Source of the DNA: 67-14 sp035502775
GTDB lineage: Bacteria; Actinomycetota; Thermoleophilia; Solirubrobacterales; 70-9
Direction: 5' to 3'
Assembly: GCA_035502775.1 (NCBI GenBank)
Contig: DATJUB010000012.1
Coordinates: 42,358-106,357, forward strand
DNA: 64,000 bases
The translations under genes and the position numbers were made by a program. The first letter of the stretch is position 1. Every line of letters starts with the position of its first letter. Positions 1-7,473 of the stretch are shown here, one piece after another. Below the pieces are notes generated by a model that had not been told where the DNA came from, searched no databases, and saw nothing but the letters and a program-made list of their open reading frames with translations.

Positions 1-200
1 GTCTTGTTGTGGGCGATGACCAGGGCCGGGCGCTGGGCCTCGTTGATCACGCCGGCCATGGTGAAGGTCTTGCCGGTGCCGGTCGCTCCCAGCAGGGTCT
101 GGATGCGTTCACCGGACTCGACTCCCTCGACCAGCTGCTCGATCGCCCTCGGCTGGTCGGCCATCGGCGAGTACGTTGAGTTCAGTACGAATTCGGACAC
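1..200 (-). CDS. uvrB: UvrABC excinuclease subunit B, N-terminal part (cut by window edge)
   Basis: Only the first 66 codons are inside the window. UvrB is the damage-verifying helicase-like subunit of nucleotide excision repair; it is loaded on DNA by UvrA and recruits UvrC. The fragment has the family's opening (YSPMADQPRAI) and the Walker A motif GATGTGKT at residues 38-45, followed by the HNKT segment. The GTG start at 200 is chosen because an in-frame TAG lies four codons upstream and a TAGAGT -10 hexamer ends exactly 6 nt before it, suggesting a leaderless mRNA. uvrB downstream of rpsA and coaE is the usual actinobacterial order, although here three other genes intervene. Confidence 0.93.
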   Translation of the reverse strand, partial: MSEFVLNSTYSPMADQPRAIEQLVEGVESGERIQTLLGATGTGKTFTMAGVINEAQRPALVIAHNK

Positions 201-206
201 CGGGTC

Positions 207-212
207 ACTCTA
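207..212 (-). promoter_or_regulatory. -10 element of uvrB (leaderless)
   Basis: TAGAGT on the minus strand, followed by 6 nt and the GTG start of uvrB. With a standard -12 to -7 placement, transcription would begin at the start codon itself. Confidence 0.5.
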
Positions 213-234
213 GCGACCCCGGACCACGGCCCAA

Positions 235-240
235 TAGGGT
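235..240 (+). promoter_or_regulatory. -10 element of the DoxX-like gene (leaderless)
   Basis: TAGGGT followed by GCCGTC and then the ATG at 247, so the predicted transcript start coincides with the start codon. No convincing -35 hexamer is visible. Confidence 0.5.
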
Positions 241-246
241 GCCGTC

Positions 247-633
247 ATGAAGATCCTTCGCTACGTGATCGGCATCGGCTTCATCATCGGCGGTGCGCTT
301 CATTTCGCCCGACCGAAGCCCTATCTGGCGATGATGCCGCCCTGGATCCCGCTCCACAGGGAGGCGGTAGCGGTCAGCGGGATCGCCGAGATCGCCGGGG
401 GCGCGGCATTGCTCTCGGATCGCACCGCCCGTTCCGGCGGCCGGTGGCTGATCGCGCTCCTGGTCGCGGTCTTTCCCGCCAACGTGCACATGGCGGTCAA
501 CCCGGACCAGATCAGGGGACTCGAAGAGACCGGCATCCCGAACTGGGCGCTGTGGGCGAGGCTTCCGCTGCAGCCGCTGGCGATCTGGCTCACCTGGCTG
601 GCGACGCGGCCGGTTCCGGATTCGGACCGCTAG
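247..633 (+). CDS. DoxX-like small integral membrane protein
   Basis: A 128-residue protein with four hydrophobic stretches (about residues 3-22, 40-57, 66-84 and 104-121). The opening RYVIGIGFIIGGALHF and the later FPANVHMAV segment are typical of DoxX/DoxX-like membrane proteins. The biochemical role of this family is mostly unknown; some members are linked to thiol and sulfur redox processes. The ATG at 247 is backed by a TAGGGT hexamer 6 nt upstream. It converges on the HD-GYP gene and their stop regions overlap by 4 nt. Confidence 0.75.
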   Translation: MKILRYVIGIGFIIGGALHFARPKPYLAMMPPWIPLHREAVAVSGIAEIAGGAALLSDRTARSGGRWLIALLVAVFPANVHMAVNPDQIRGLEETGIPNWALWARLPLQPLAIWLTWLATRPVPDSDR

Positions 634-2144
634 CCGCCGCCGAGAAGCTTTCCCGGCAGATCCTTGATGTCGTCGACGACATCGTTGATCGTGCCCGATC
701 CCGGTACCTGCTCGGGCACCGGCGGAATTTGATCCAGCGCCTCGTGTACGGGCGGTGGCAGGACCATCGGATTCTCGGCCGGCTTCTCGATCGGTGGGGA
801 ACCGGATGGCAGCGGAGCGGACCCCGACCCGCCGTCGGTCCCGGCGCCTCCCGGATCCTGGGTTCCGCCTCCATCGCCACCCGAACCCGTACGGTCTCCA
901 CCATGGCCGGCGCCGTCCCGGCCGGACCCCGCGGGAATTTCGTCCGCCGGTCCGGTCCCGGGATCGTTCCGGTCCGACCTGCCCGGCCGTTCCCCGGCGG
1001 AGGTCCCTCTCGTGGCCCGAGCGGCGTCCGCTGTGGTCACGCCACCGCCGGTCGCCGAAGCCGCGGGAGCCGAAAGCTGAGTTTTCGGTTCTCCGGAGTC
1101 CACGCTCTTCGGCACGTCCGAATGGATCGGAGCGGTGCCGAGCACCGTGGCCGCGGCTCCGACCGCGGCCACCTGCGACGCGCCCGATCCGAGGCTGACC
1201 AGCCCCTGGCCGACCTGACGGCCGACCCCGAGAACCGTCGCCGCCGCGGCGACCGGCCGGTGACCGCCGTACTGATGCCGGAAGGCGTCGACCGCAGCCG
1301 CGTCGAGCTGCCGTCCCGATTCTTCGGCGAGGACCGCCATCGCCTTCTCATGGGCCATCGCTCCCCGGTAGGGACGGGCCGAGGTGAGCGCGTCGAAGGT
1401 GTCGGCGACCGCGATGATCCGGGCGCCGAGCGGTATCGCCGATCCCTCGATGCCATCCGGGTATCCGCCTCCGTCGATCCGTTCGTGATGATGCCGCACG
1501 ATCGCGGTCAGCTCGGGATCGCCCAGACCTTCGACCATCACCGCCCCGGTGACCGGATGCCGCTTGATCACCTCGTACTCGTCGTCGGTGAGCTTGGCCG
1601 GCTTGTCGATGATCGTCCGCGGGGTCTCGATCTTGCCGACGTCATGGAGCAGCGCCGCGGTGCGGATCCTCGCCACCTCTTCGGCCGGCAGCCGCATCCG
1701 CTCGGCCATTCTGGCCGCGTGGCGTGCGACCCGCCTCGAGTGTCCGTAGGTCCGTGGGTCGGGGGCTTCCAGCGCCCGGGACAGGCGCTCCAGCTCCCTC
1801 GCGCGCTGCTCGGCGGTGAGGTCGCTGTTCGCGTTCGCACCGACGAAGTTCTCGCTGCGGGACAGCAGCCTCTCGAAACGCATGTCCCTCACCCAGCCCC
1901 AGATCATCAGGTCCTCGAAACGGATATGTCCCGATTCGGGCCGCCGTCTCCAGATCGCGGCCAGTCCGAGCGAGAGCGCGAGGGAAAGCAGCACGGGCAT
2001 GAGGACCAGCGGGACCGGCGAGATGACGACGCCTCCGACCCGCAGGGCCACCGCGAAGAGGCACGGCAGGACGACCACGAGGAAGGTGGCCCCCAGAGAA
2101 AGCGGAAGTTTCCGAAGCGGACTTCTGGGTGAGGAAGGATCCAT
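630..2144 (-). CDS. Membrane-anchored HD-GYP domain protein, putative c-di-GMP phosphodiesterase
   Basis: A 504-residue protein. Two hydrophobic helices (about 12-36 and 42-64) anchor it, a short cytoplasmic linker follows, and an HD-GYP domain occupies about 120-310. The HD pair is in LLHDVGK (His167-Asp168), and HHER (about 218-222) plus GGGYPDG (225-231) supply the remaining metal ligands and the GYP signature. HD-GYP proteins hydrolyse cyclic di-GMP. After the domain comes a hydrophobic AAATVLGTAP patch and then a long Gly/Ser/Asp/Pro-rich, probably disordered tail (about 350-460), ending in a short predicted helix (INDVVDDIKDL). That tail is unusual for the family. It lies upstream of no obvious partner; a PAS-GGDEF gene occurs at 46.5-47.8 kb. 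Confidence 0.88.
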   Translation of the reverse strand: MDPSSPRSPLRKLPLSLGATFLVVVLPCLFAVALRVGGVVISPVPLVLMPVLLSLALSLGLAAIWRRRPESGHIRFEDLMIWGWVRDMRFERLLSRSENFVGANANSDLTAEQRARELERLSRALEAPDPRTYGHSRRVARHAARMAERMRLPAEEVARIRTAALLHDVGKIETPRTIIDKPAKLTDDEYEVIKRHPVTGAVMVEGLGDPELTAIVRHHHERIDGGGYPDGIEGSAIPLGARIIAVADTFDALTSARPYRGAMAHEKAMAVLAEESGRQLDAAAVDAFRHQYGGHRPVAAAATVLGVGRQVGQGLVSLGSGASQVAAVGAAATVLGTAPIHSDVPKSVDSGEPKTQLSAPAASATGGGVTTADAARATRGTSAGERPGRSDRNDPGTGPADEIPAGSGRDGAGHGGDRTGSGGDGGGTQDPGGAGTDGGSGSAPLPSGSPPIEKPAENPMVLPPPVHEALDQIPPVPEQVPGSGTINDVVDDIKDLPGKLLGGG

Positions 2145-2241
2145 CCAACACTCCCGAACTCATCGACCGGCGACGAGATCGAGCGTATTCCAGCCCCGGA
2201 CGCGAATGCAATTCGCGTTTTTGGGTACCGAAAATCTTGAG

Positions 2242-3225
2242 CTACGGGTTGAGCAGCCCGTCCAGCTCCTTCTGGATGCGCTCGTCCACCGAGTCGGGGA
2301 TCTCCCGCTGAAGGTCTTCCGGCAGCTGGTCCCTCAGCCGGTCGGTCAGATCCTTCGGCAGGTCGCCGGAGACCCCGTCCGGGACCGCGTCGCGGAGCTG
2401 ATCGCCGAGGCTGCCCCCGTCCCCAGTCGCGCCGGAGTCACCGGAATCCCCGGAATCGCCACCCAGCGAATCGAAGACCCCGTCGATCAGGTCGCTGACG
2501 CCGTTCAGGCTGTCGCCGCTCAGGAACCCGGAGGCGTCTTCGATCAGCGGAATCATCTCGTTGATCGGCATCACCTTGGCCGCGGCGCGCAGGCCGGTGG
2601 CGACCAGCCCGCTGATCGCACCGGCGTTCTCGGCATCGTCGATCGCGCGGAAGAGGCCCGAGCGGATCGCCTCTTCGATCTCGCTTTCCGAAAGCCCGTT
2701 TTCCTCGGCGAACCGGGCCCTGCTTTCCTCGTCGGCCAGGGCCCGGATCAATTCCTCGCGTGAGACACCCAGGTCACAGGCTGCACCGTCCGTCGCCGAG
2801 AGAGCGAACTGCTGTGCGGTCTCCTCGAGGTTTCCGGGGTCGGTCCACTCGCGGGCATCGCAGGGATCGGCCGCACCGGCCGGCTTGTAGTCGAGTCCGC
2901 CGGCGGCGATGTAGATCCCGACCAGGATCACCGACGCGGCGATCGAGGCGACCAGCATCCAGACGCCGTACTTCCGGGACTGTTCCGGAGTGACCGGCCT
3001 CGCCTCGGTGACGTGAGTCTCCGGCGGCAGGTCACCCGACGCGAGTCCGCGCACCCGCATCTCTTCGGTGCCGGCCCCCCTGGCGCTGTCGAAACGGTCG
3101 TTCGGATCGGCGCTGCCGCCGGGCAGGTTCCGGGTCGGTTCGTCCTCGCCCGCGTCCAGCCGCTCGGTCGGATCCTCGTCGTCTTCCGGCATCACATCGG
3201 TCGGGTCGTCGGGTCCGTTGCTCAC
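2242..3225 (-). CDS. Hypothetical single-pass membrane protein with acidic N-terminus
   Basis: Not recognised as a named family. The 327-residue product has an acidic cytoplasmic segment of about 85 residues with repeated Thr contexts (DPTERLD, EPTRNLP), one TM helix at about 86-108 (WMLVASIAASVILVGIYIA), and an outer part of about 215 residues with two cysteines and predicted amphipathic helices. A GDSGDSGDSG linker precedes a C-terminal helical stretch (VDERIQKELDGLLNP). It overlaps the upstream MFS gene by 4 nt (ATGA), so the two are probably translated together, with the lytic transglycosylase gene ahead of both. A role in the cell envelope is inference from topology and neighbours only. 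Confidence 0.7.
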   Translation of the reverse strand: MSNGPDDPTDVMPEDDEDPTERLDAGEDEPTRNLPGGSADPNDRFDSARGAGTEEMRVRGLASGDLPPETHVTEARPVTPEQSRKYGVWMLVASIAASVILVGIYIAAGGLDYKPAGAADPCDAREWTDPGNLEETAQQFALSATDGAACDLGVSREELIRALADEESRARFAEENGLSESEIEEAIRSGLFRAIDDAENAGAISGLVATGLRAAAKVMPINEMIPLIEDASGFLSGDSLNGVSDLIDGVFDSLGGDSGDSGDSGATGDGGSLGDQLRDAVPDGVSGDLPKDLTDRLRDQLPEDLQREIPDSVDERIQKELDGLLNP

Positions 3226-4583
3226 AGGTCCAGCCGCCTGGTCATGCCGATCGGGATCAGGGCGAGCAGCGCGAACAGCGCCGAGAGCAGGAAGGAGCTG
3301 GAGAACGCGTGGGTCGCGGCCCGGTCGAGTTGATCCTCCAGGCCGGAGAGCACCGATTCGTAGGCACTGCGCTCGGTCGGGTCGGTCGGCATCGGCTCGA
3401 AGGCCGGGCGGATGTCGGGCACGCGGTCACCCTGGCTGTCGACCTGCTCCACGATGCGGCCGCCGAGATCCAGCTTGTCGGTCGGATCGATCGAAGACTC
3501 GAGCAGGATCGCGGTGCCGGCGTCGATCGCGTCGTCCTTTTGGGCATCCAGCTGGTGGGTGAAGATCGGGGTGAGGATCAGCAGCCCGACGACCACGCCG
3601 AGGTGCCGGGCGGCGATCGTCCACCCGCCGTGAACAGCCGCCGCGGAGCGGCCTTCGAGCGCCGCTTCGGTCAGGGCGGAGAGCACCAGCGCCAGACCGA
3701 TGCCGGCCAGGATCTGCGGGGGAACCACGTACACCCAGGAGGCATCCGGCAGCAGGCCGAGCGCGGCCAGACCGCCGCCGAGCAGGATCGCGCCGGATCC
3801 GGCCCTGAGGCGCACCGAATCGATCGAACGGCCCACGCGGGCGCCGAAGAGCGCCGCGATCGGCAGGACCGTGACCACGGCGGCGGCCTCGATCGGCGTG
3901 AGGCGCCAGCCTTCTATCAGCAGCAGGACTACCAGGAACAGGGTCGCGGCGATCGCCGCGGAGACCAGCCCCAGGGCGATGTTGGCCGGCAGGTGAGGTT
4001 TCTGGTCGGCACCCGCGAACTTCTCCGGGATCTTCCACTCGCGGGTCTCCTCGACGATGATCTCGCGCAGCGGAACGCCGGCGATGATCGCGATCGGAAC
4101 CTGGATCAGGAAGATCGACTGCCACGACACCAGTTCGGTCAGAAGGCCACCGAGGCCCGGCCCGACCGCGGCTCCGACCGCGCCGGCGCCGACCCACATC
4201 GCGACCGCCTTGCGGTCACTGCCGAGCGTGGTGCCCATCAGCTCCAGCGCGGCGGTCACGGCTACGGCGCCACCGGCGGCCTGGATGGCCCGGCCGGTGA
4301 GCAGTGGGCCCAGTCCGGTCGCGAGACCGCAGACGAGGCTGCCTCCGGCGAAGATCGCGAGTCCGATCGCGGCCGAGCGGCCGGGTCCGAAATGCCTCGC
4401 CGCACGTGCTCCTGGCACCGCCAGCAGGGCGAGCACCAGGTTGAAGATGATCAGCACCCAGGAGACCCCGGCGATGCTGGTGTCGAACTCGCGGAAGATC
4501 TCCGGCAGAGCGAGCACGACTATCGAGGAATCGGCGAGGACCAGGCCGACCGCCCCGGCGAGGGCGATCGTGCGCAGTTTCAT
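3222..4583 (-). CDS. MFS transporter, DHA2-like drug/metabolite exporter
   Basis: A 453-residue polytopic protein with about 12-14 hydrophobic helices. The first helix carries LADSSIVVLALPEI, and GRAIQAAGGAVAV and AVGPGLGGLL match motifs of the DHA2 group of proton-coupled exporters. A polar outer loop of about 100 residues (from HQLDAQKDD to HAF) sits before the last helix, which is larger than usual. The gene shares one base with the upstream lytic transglycosylase (TGATG) and overlaps the next gene by 4 nt, indicating a three-gene operon with translational coupling. Substrate cannot be read from the sequence. Confidence 0.85.
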   Translation of the reverse strand: MKLRTIALAGAVGLVLADSSIVVLALPEIFREFDTSIAGVSWVLIIFNLVLALLAVPGARAARHFGPGRSAAIGLAIFAGGSLVCGLATGLGPLLTGRAIQAAGGAVAVTAALELMGTTLGSDRKAVAMWVGAGAVGAAVGPGLGGLLTELVSWQSIFLIQVPIAIIAGVPLREIIVEETREWKIPEKFAGADQKPHLPANIALGLVSAAIAATLFLVVLLLIEGWRLTPIEAAAVVTVLPIAALFGARVGRSIDSVRLRAGSGAILLGGGLAALGLLPDASWVYVVPPQILAGIGLALVLSALTEAALEGRSAAAVHGGWTIAARHLGVVVGLLILTPIFTHQLDAQKDDAIDAGTAILLESSIDPTDKLDLGGRIVEQVDSQGDRVPDIRPAFEPMPTDPTERSAYESVLSGLEDQLDRAATHAFSSSFLLSALFALLALIPIGMTRRLDL

Positions 4584-5218
4584 CAGTAGCCCAGCTCGAC
4601 GTCGTAGATGTGGCGGTACTCACGCTGCTTCTCGAGCACGCCCTTGACGTATTCCTTGGTCTCGGGGAACTGGATGTCGTCGATCGTCATGGTCGATCCA
4701 CCCCAAGCGTCGGCGTTGCCCGGTCCGGCGTTGTAGGCGGCGAGGGCGGCGACCGGGTCCCCGTCGTACTTGTCGAGCAGATGGGCGAGGTAGAACGTGC
4801 CGTACCTGATGTTCAGTTCGGGATCGCTGAGATCGTCGAGCTCGAAGGTCGAACCGCCGCTCAGCTTCTCGATCTCCTCCGCCGTCTGCGGGGTGATCTG
4901 CATCAGGCCCCGCGCGTCGGCGTGCGAGGTCTGGTCGTAGAAGCGGGACTCGGAATAGATCACGGCGGCGATCAGGGCGGCGTCCACGCCTTTCTCGTCG
5001 GCCTGCTCACGGATCACGTTCTCGTGTTTCAGCGGAAGCGTGACCTCCTGGATGCCCTTCTCGAAGAAGTCGGAGAGCAGCACGATCGCGAGCACTCCGG
5101 CGGCGGCGATGATGAAAAGGACCAGCAATGCGCGCAGGGCCCCGCCGCCCTGCTTGCGCGAGGCTGCGCCCGAACTGCGCCGGCGTCCTGAAGCGGCTGA
5201 GGTTCTGTTGGAGGCCAT
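4583..5218 (-). CDS. Membrane-anchored lytic transglycosylase (SLT domain)
   Basis: A 211-residue protein with a Ser/Arg-rich N-tail, one TM helix (about 28-48) and an SLT goose-lysozyme-like domain (about 62-200). Family motifs are present in order: ESRF with the catalytic Glu, ARGLMQITP, and AALAAYNAGPGNAD. Such enzymes cleave the glycan strands of peptidoglycan to give 1,6-anhydromuramoyl ends. It is the first gene of the run that continues into the MFS exporter and the single-pass protein, and it starts 47 bp after the coaE stop on the same strand. Confidence 0.92.
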   Translation of the reverse strand: MASNRTSAASGRRRSSGAASRKQGGGALRALLVLFIIAAAGVLAIVLLSDFFEKGIQEVTLPLKHENVIREQADEKGVDAALIAAVIYSESRFYDQTSHADARGLMQITPQTAEEIEKLSGGSTFELDDLSDPELNIRYGTFYLAHLLDKYDGDPVAALAAYNAGPGNADAWGGSTMTIDDIQFPETKEYVKGVLEKQREYRHIYDVELGY

Positions 5219-5265
5219 ACCGGCCCTACAGGCTAGCCACGGAGGTCGGTCGGCAACTTTGCGGT

Positions 5266-5841
5266 CTAGGCGGTGAGCTCGCGAAGCAACTGCTGGAGCC
5301 GATCCTGGAGATCCTCAGGAGTGCCGTCGTTGGGCACGACATGGTCCGCGAGCGCCGCTTTTTCATCTTGGGCGAGCTGCCGGCCCTCGCGTCCCTCGAT
5401 GCCGACATGCCCCCGGGCGCGGGCCCGTTCGCTGCGGGTTGATTCCTCGGCGACGATCGCGACGGTCCTGTCGAAGCGTCCGGACATCTCGCCCTCGAAC
5501 AGCAGCGGAACCTCGACCACGGCGACCTCGATCTCCGGATCCATGCCGGAAAACCATTTCGCGATCTCGTCCTGGACCAGCGGATGAATCTGGCTCTCCA
5601 GCCAGCTGAGTTCATCCGGGTCGTTGAAAACGCGGGCGCCGATCGCGTTGCGATCGGCGATCCCGCCGGATTCGATCTCGTCGCCCCAGCGCTCGCGCAA
5701 CCGGCTCAGCATCGGTTCGCGATCGAGCAGGTCATGCACGATCGCGTCCGCCGAGACGGTTGCGGCGCCGAGACGGCTGAAGGCAGCCAGGGCCTCCGAC
5801 TTACCGGCGGCGACGCCCCCGGTCAGCCCGATGGTTAGGAC
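5266..5841 (-). CDS. coaE: Dephospho-CoA kinase, with non-canonical start
   Basis: CoaE phosphorylates dephospho-CoA to coenzyme A, the last step of CoA synthesis. The P-loop reads GLTGGVAAGKS, followed by the SADAIVHDLL segment typical of the family; the length, about 191 residues, is normal for a single-domain CoaE (the mycobacterial C-terminal extension is absent). The frame contains no ATG, GTG or TTG before the P-loop. The best candidate start is GTC at 5841-5839: it gives the expected N-terminus (x-LTIGLTGG), overlaps the rpsA stop by 7 nt, and has AAGGGG 7 nt upstream. A GTG to GTC base change or a sequence error would explain this; ATC at 5832 is another option. The first conventional start (GTG, 5739) would delete the P-loop. 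Confidence 0.85.
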   Translation of the reverse strand, partial: VLTIGLTGGVAAGKSEALAAFSRLGAATVSADAIVHDLLDREPMLSRLRERWGDEIESGGIADRNAIGARVFNDPDELSWLESQIHPLVQDEIAKWFSGMDPEIEVAVVEVPLLFEGEMSGRFDRTVAIVAEESTRSERARARGHVGIEGREGRQLAQDEKAALADHVVPNDGTPEDLQDRLQQLLRELTA

Positions 5842-7301
5842 TGCTCGTCCCCTTCGGCTGCTTCGGCCTCGATTTCCTCGGCCTCTTCGACCACTTCTTC
5901 TTCGGCTTCTTCGACGGCCTCTTCGGCAGCGGCTTCTTCAGCTGCTTCCTCGGCGGCTTCGGCGACCTCGACCTCGGCGATGGCTTCGGCGACTTCGGCC
6001 TCTACCTCGGGAGCGACCTCGGCTTCACCCTCGGCCGGAGCCTCTTCGGTGAAGACCTCTTCGGAGAGCTCCAGGTCGGGAACCTCGGTGGCTTCCGTGT
6101 CGATCGTCTCGGCCGGCTCAGCGGTTCCGGAGGCGGCTGCCAGAGCGGCACCCAGGTCCTTCAGAAGCATGTTCTGGCCTTCGACCCGCTTGATCGACAG
6201 CGAGAGGCGGCGGCGCTCTTCATCGATCTCGAGGATCTTGACGTTGAGGGCGGCACCCAGCTCGACGACCTCGGACGGGTTCTCGACGTGATGGTCAGCC
6301 AGCTCGGAGATGTGGACGAGACCTTCGACGCCGTCGAGGATCTCGACGAACGCACCGAAGGAGACGACCTTGGTGACGGTGCCTTCGAGCACGTCGCCGG
6401 AGCGGTAGGTGCTGACCACACGCTGCCACGGGTCTTCCTGCGTCTGCTTGAGACCGAGCGAGATGCGCTGACGGTCGCGGTCGATGTCGAGCACCTTGAT
6501 CTTGACGGTGTCGCCGATCGCGACGACCTCTGACGGGTGGTTGACGTGGCTCCAGGAAAGCTCGGAGATGTGGATCAGGCCGTCGATGCCCTCGAGGTCC
6601 ACGAACGCGCCGAAATCGACGATGTTCGAGATCTTGCCCTCGACGACTTCGCCCGGCTGCAGGCGGTCGAGGATCTGATCGCGGACTTCCTTGCGCTCCT
6701 CTTCGAGCACGGCACGACGGGAAAGAACGACGTTGTTGCGGCTGCGGTTGAGCTCGATGACCTTGCATTCGAGGGTCTGGCTCATGAACTCGTCGAGGTT
6801 ATGGACCCGACGGATGTCCACCAGCGATGCCGGCAGGAAGCCGCGAATGCCGAGGTCGAGGATGAGCCCACCCTTGACGACCTCGATGACATTGCCTTCG
6901 ACGGGCTGACCGGATTCGGCGGCAGCCTCGATCTTGCGCCATGCCTTCTCGAAGCGCGCACGCTTCTTCGAAAGGATCAGACGGCCTTCGGCGTCTTCCT
7001 TGGTTACGACAAGGGCGTCGATCTCTTCGCCGAGCTCGACCTCTTCCGAGGTGTCGACGTTCTTGCGGATCGAGAGCTCGCCGGCGGGGATGACCCCTTC
7101 CGACTTGTAGCCGATGTCGAGCAGAACCTCGTCACGATCGATGCGGACGACTTTGCCGTTGACGACATCGCCTTCCTCGAACGAGACCATGGTTGCTGCG
7201 TAGTTAGGAACGATCCGGCCGTCGACCTCAATCAAGAGACCGTTGGAACCCTCGACCGGAACCCCCTCTGGGGCGTGTAGGAGTGTGTTTTCAGTAGTCA
7301 C
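5835..7301 (-). CDS. rpsA: 30S ribosomal protein S1
   Basis: An RNA-binding ribosomal protein that helps mRNA bind the small subunit. Four S1 (OB-fold) repeats are visible at about residues 40-105, 128-195, 215-285 and 300-370, with the conserved DRDEVLLDIGYKSEGV, KGGLILDLGIRGFLPASLV and VDFGAFVDL segments. From about residue 395 to the end (488) the protein is an Ala/Glu-rich acidic tail, more extreme than in most actinobacterial S1 proteins. I chose GTG at 7301 (VTTENT) over an upstream TTG at 7331, which would add ten Arg-rich residues unlike S1. coaE follows with an overlap. Confidence 0.93.
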   Translation of the reverse strand: MTTENTLLHAPEGVPVEGSNGLLIEVDGRIVPNYAATMVSFEEGDVVNGKVVRIDRDEVLLDIGYKSEGVIPAGELSIRKNVDTSEEVELGEEIDALVVTKEDAEGRLILSKKRARFEKAWRKIEAAAESGQPVEGNVIEVVKGGLILDLGIRGFLPASLVDIRRVHNLDEFMSQTLECKVIELNRSRNNVVLSRRAVLEEERKEVRDQILDRLQPGEVVEGKISNIVDFGAFVDLEGIDGLIHISELSWSHVNHPSEVVAIGDTVKIKVLDIDRDRQRISLGLKQTQEDPWQRVVSTYRSGDVLEGTVTKVVSFGAFVEILDGVEGLVHISELADHHVENPSEVVELGAALNVKILEIDEERRRLSLSIKRVEGQNMLLKDLGAALAAASGTAEPAETIDTEATEVPDLELSEEVFTEEAPAEGEAEVAPEVEAEVAEAIAEVEVAEAAEEAAEEAAAEEAVEEAEEEVVEEAEEIEAEAAEGDEQS

Positions 7302-7387
7302 AGCGCGGGATGATCGCAGAAAGCGCCGCAAGCCGCGTTGTAGTCGGGAATCCAGCCACCCAAGCCCCCAAACACCCCAAACCCACG

Positions 7388-7440
7388 GGGCCCCGGCAAC
7401 GATTTCCCATGATAGTCATGGGAAATCGTTGCCGGGGCCC
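7388..7440. repeat. Perfect 25-bp inverted repeat with 3-nt loop between divergent genes
   Basis: Arms 7388-7412 and 7416-7440 are exact reverse complements around the loop TAG. The element lies in the 172-bp interval between the 5' ends of rpsA (minus) and the FAD reductase gene (plus). It does not sit at the 3' end of any visible gene, so a terminator role is not the simplest reading. If the rpsA promoter is in the AT-rich patch at 7452-7460, the hairpin would form near the 5' end of the rpsA leader. Confidence 0.9.
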
Positions 7441-7451
7441 TTGCGAAGCGT

Positions 7452-7464
7452 CATTTATTAGGCT
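7452..7464. promoter_or_regulatory. AT-rich patch, candidate divergent promoters of rpsA and the FAD reductase gene
   Basis: On the plus strand TAGGCT (7459-7464) lies 9 nt before the ATG at 7474. On the minus strand the same patch reads TAATAAATG, a plausible -10 for an rpsA transcript with a leader of about 145 nt containing the 7388-7440 hairpin. Overlapping divergent promoters are inferred from composition only. Confidence 0.35.
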
Positions 7465-7473
7465 CTGGGCTCG

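Noticed and set aside
444..2132. 562-codon open frame on the plus strand
   Set aside because: Entirely antisense to the HD-GYP gene; no domain, Arg/Gly/Pro-rich translation typical of the reverse of GC-rich coding sequence.
3309..4589. 426-codon open frame antisense to the MFS gene
   Set aside because: Low-complexity Gln/Asp/Arg-rich translation with no motif; shadow of the real gene.
7302..7331. TTG 7331 as the rpsA start
   Set aside because: Adds ten Arg-rich residues unlike any S1 protein and has no ribosome-binding site; GTG 7301 gives a normal N-terminus.
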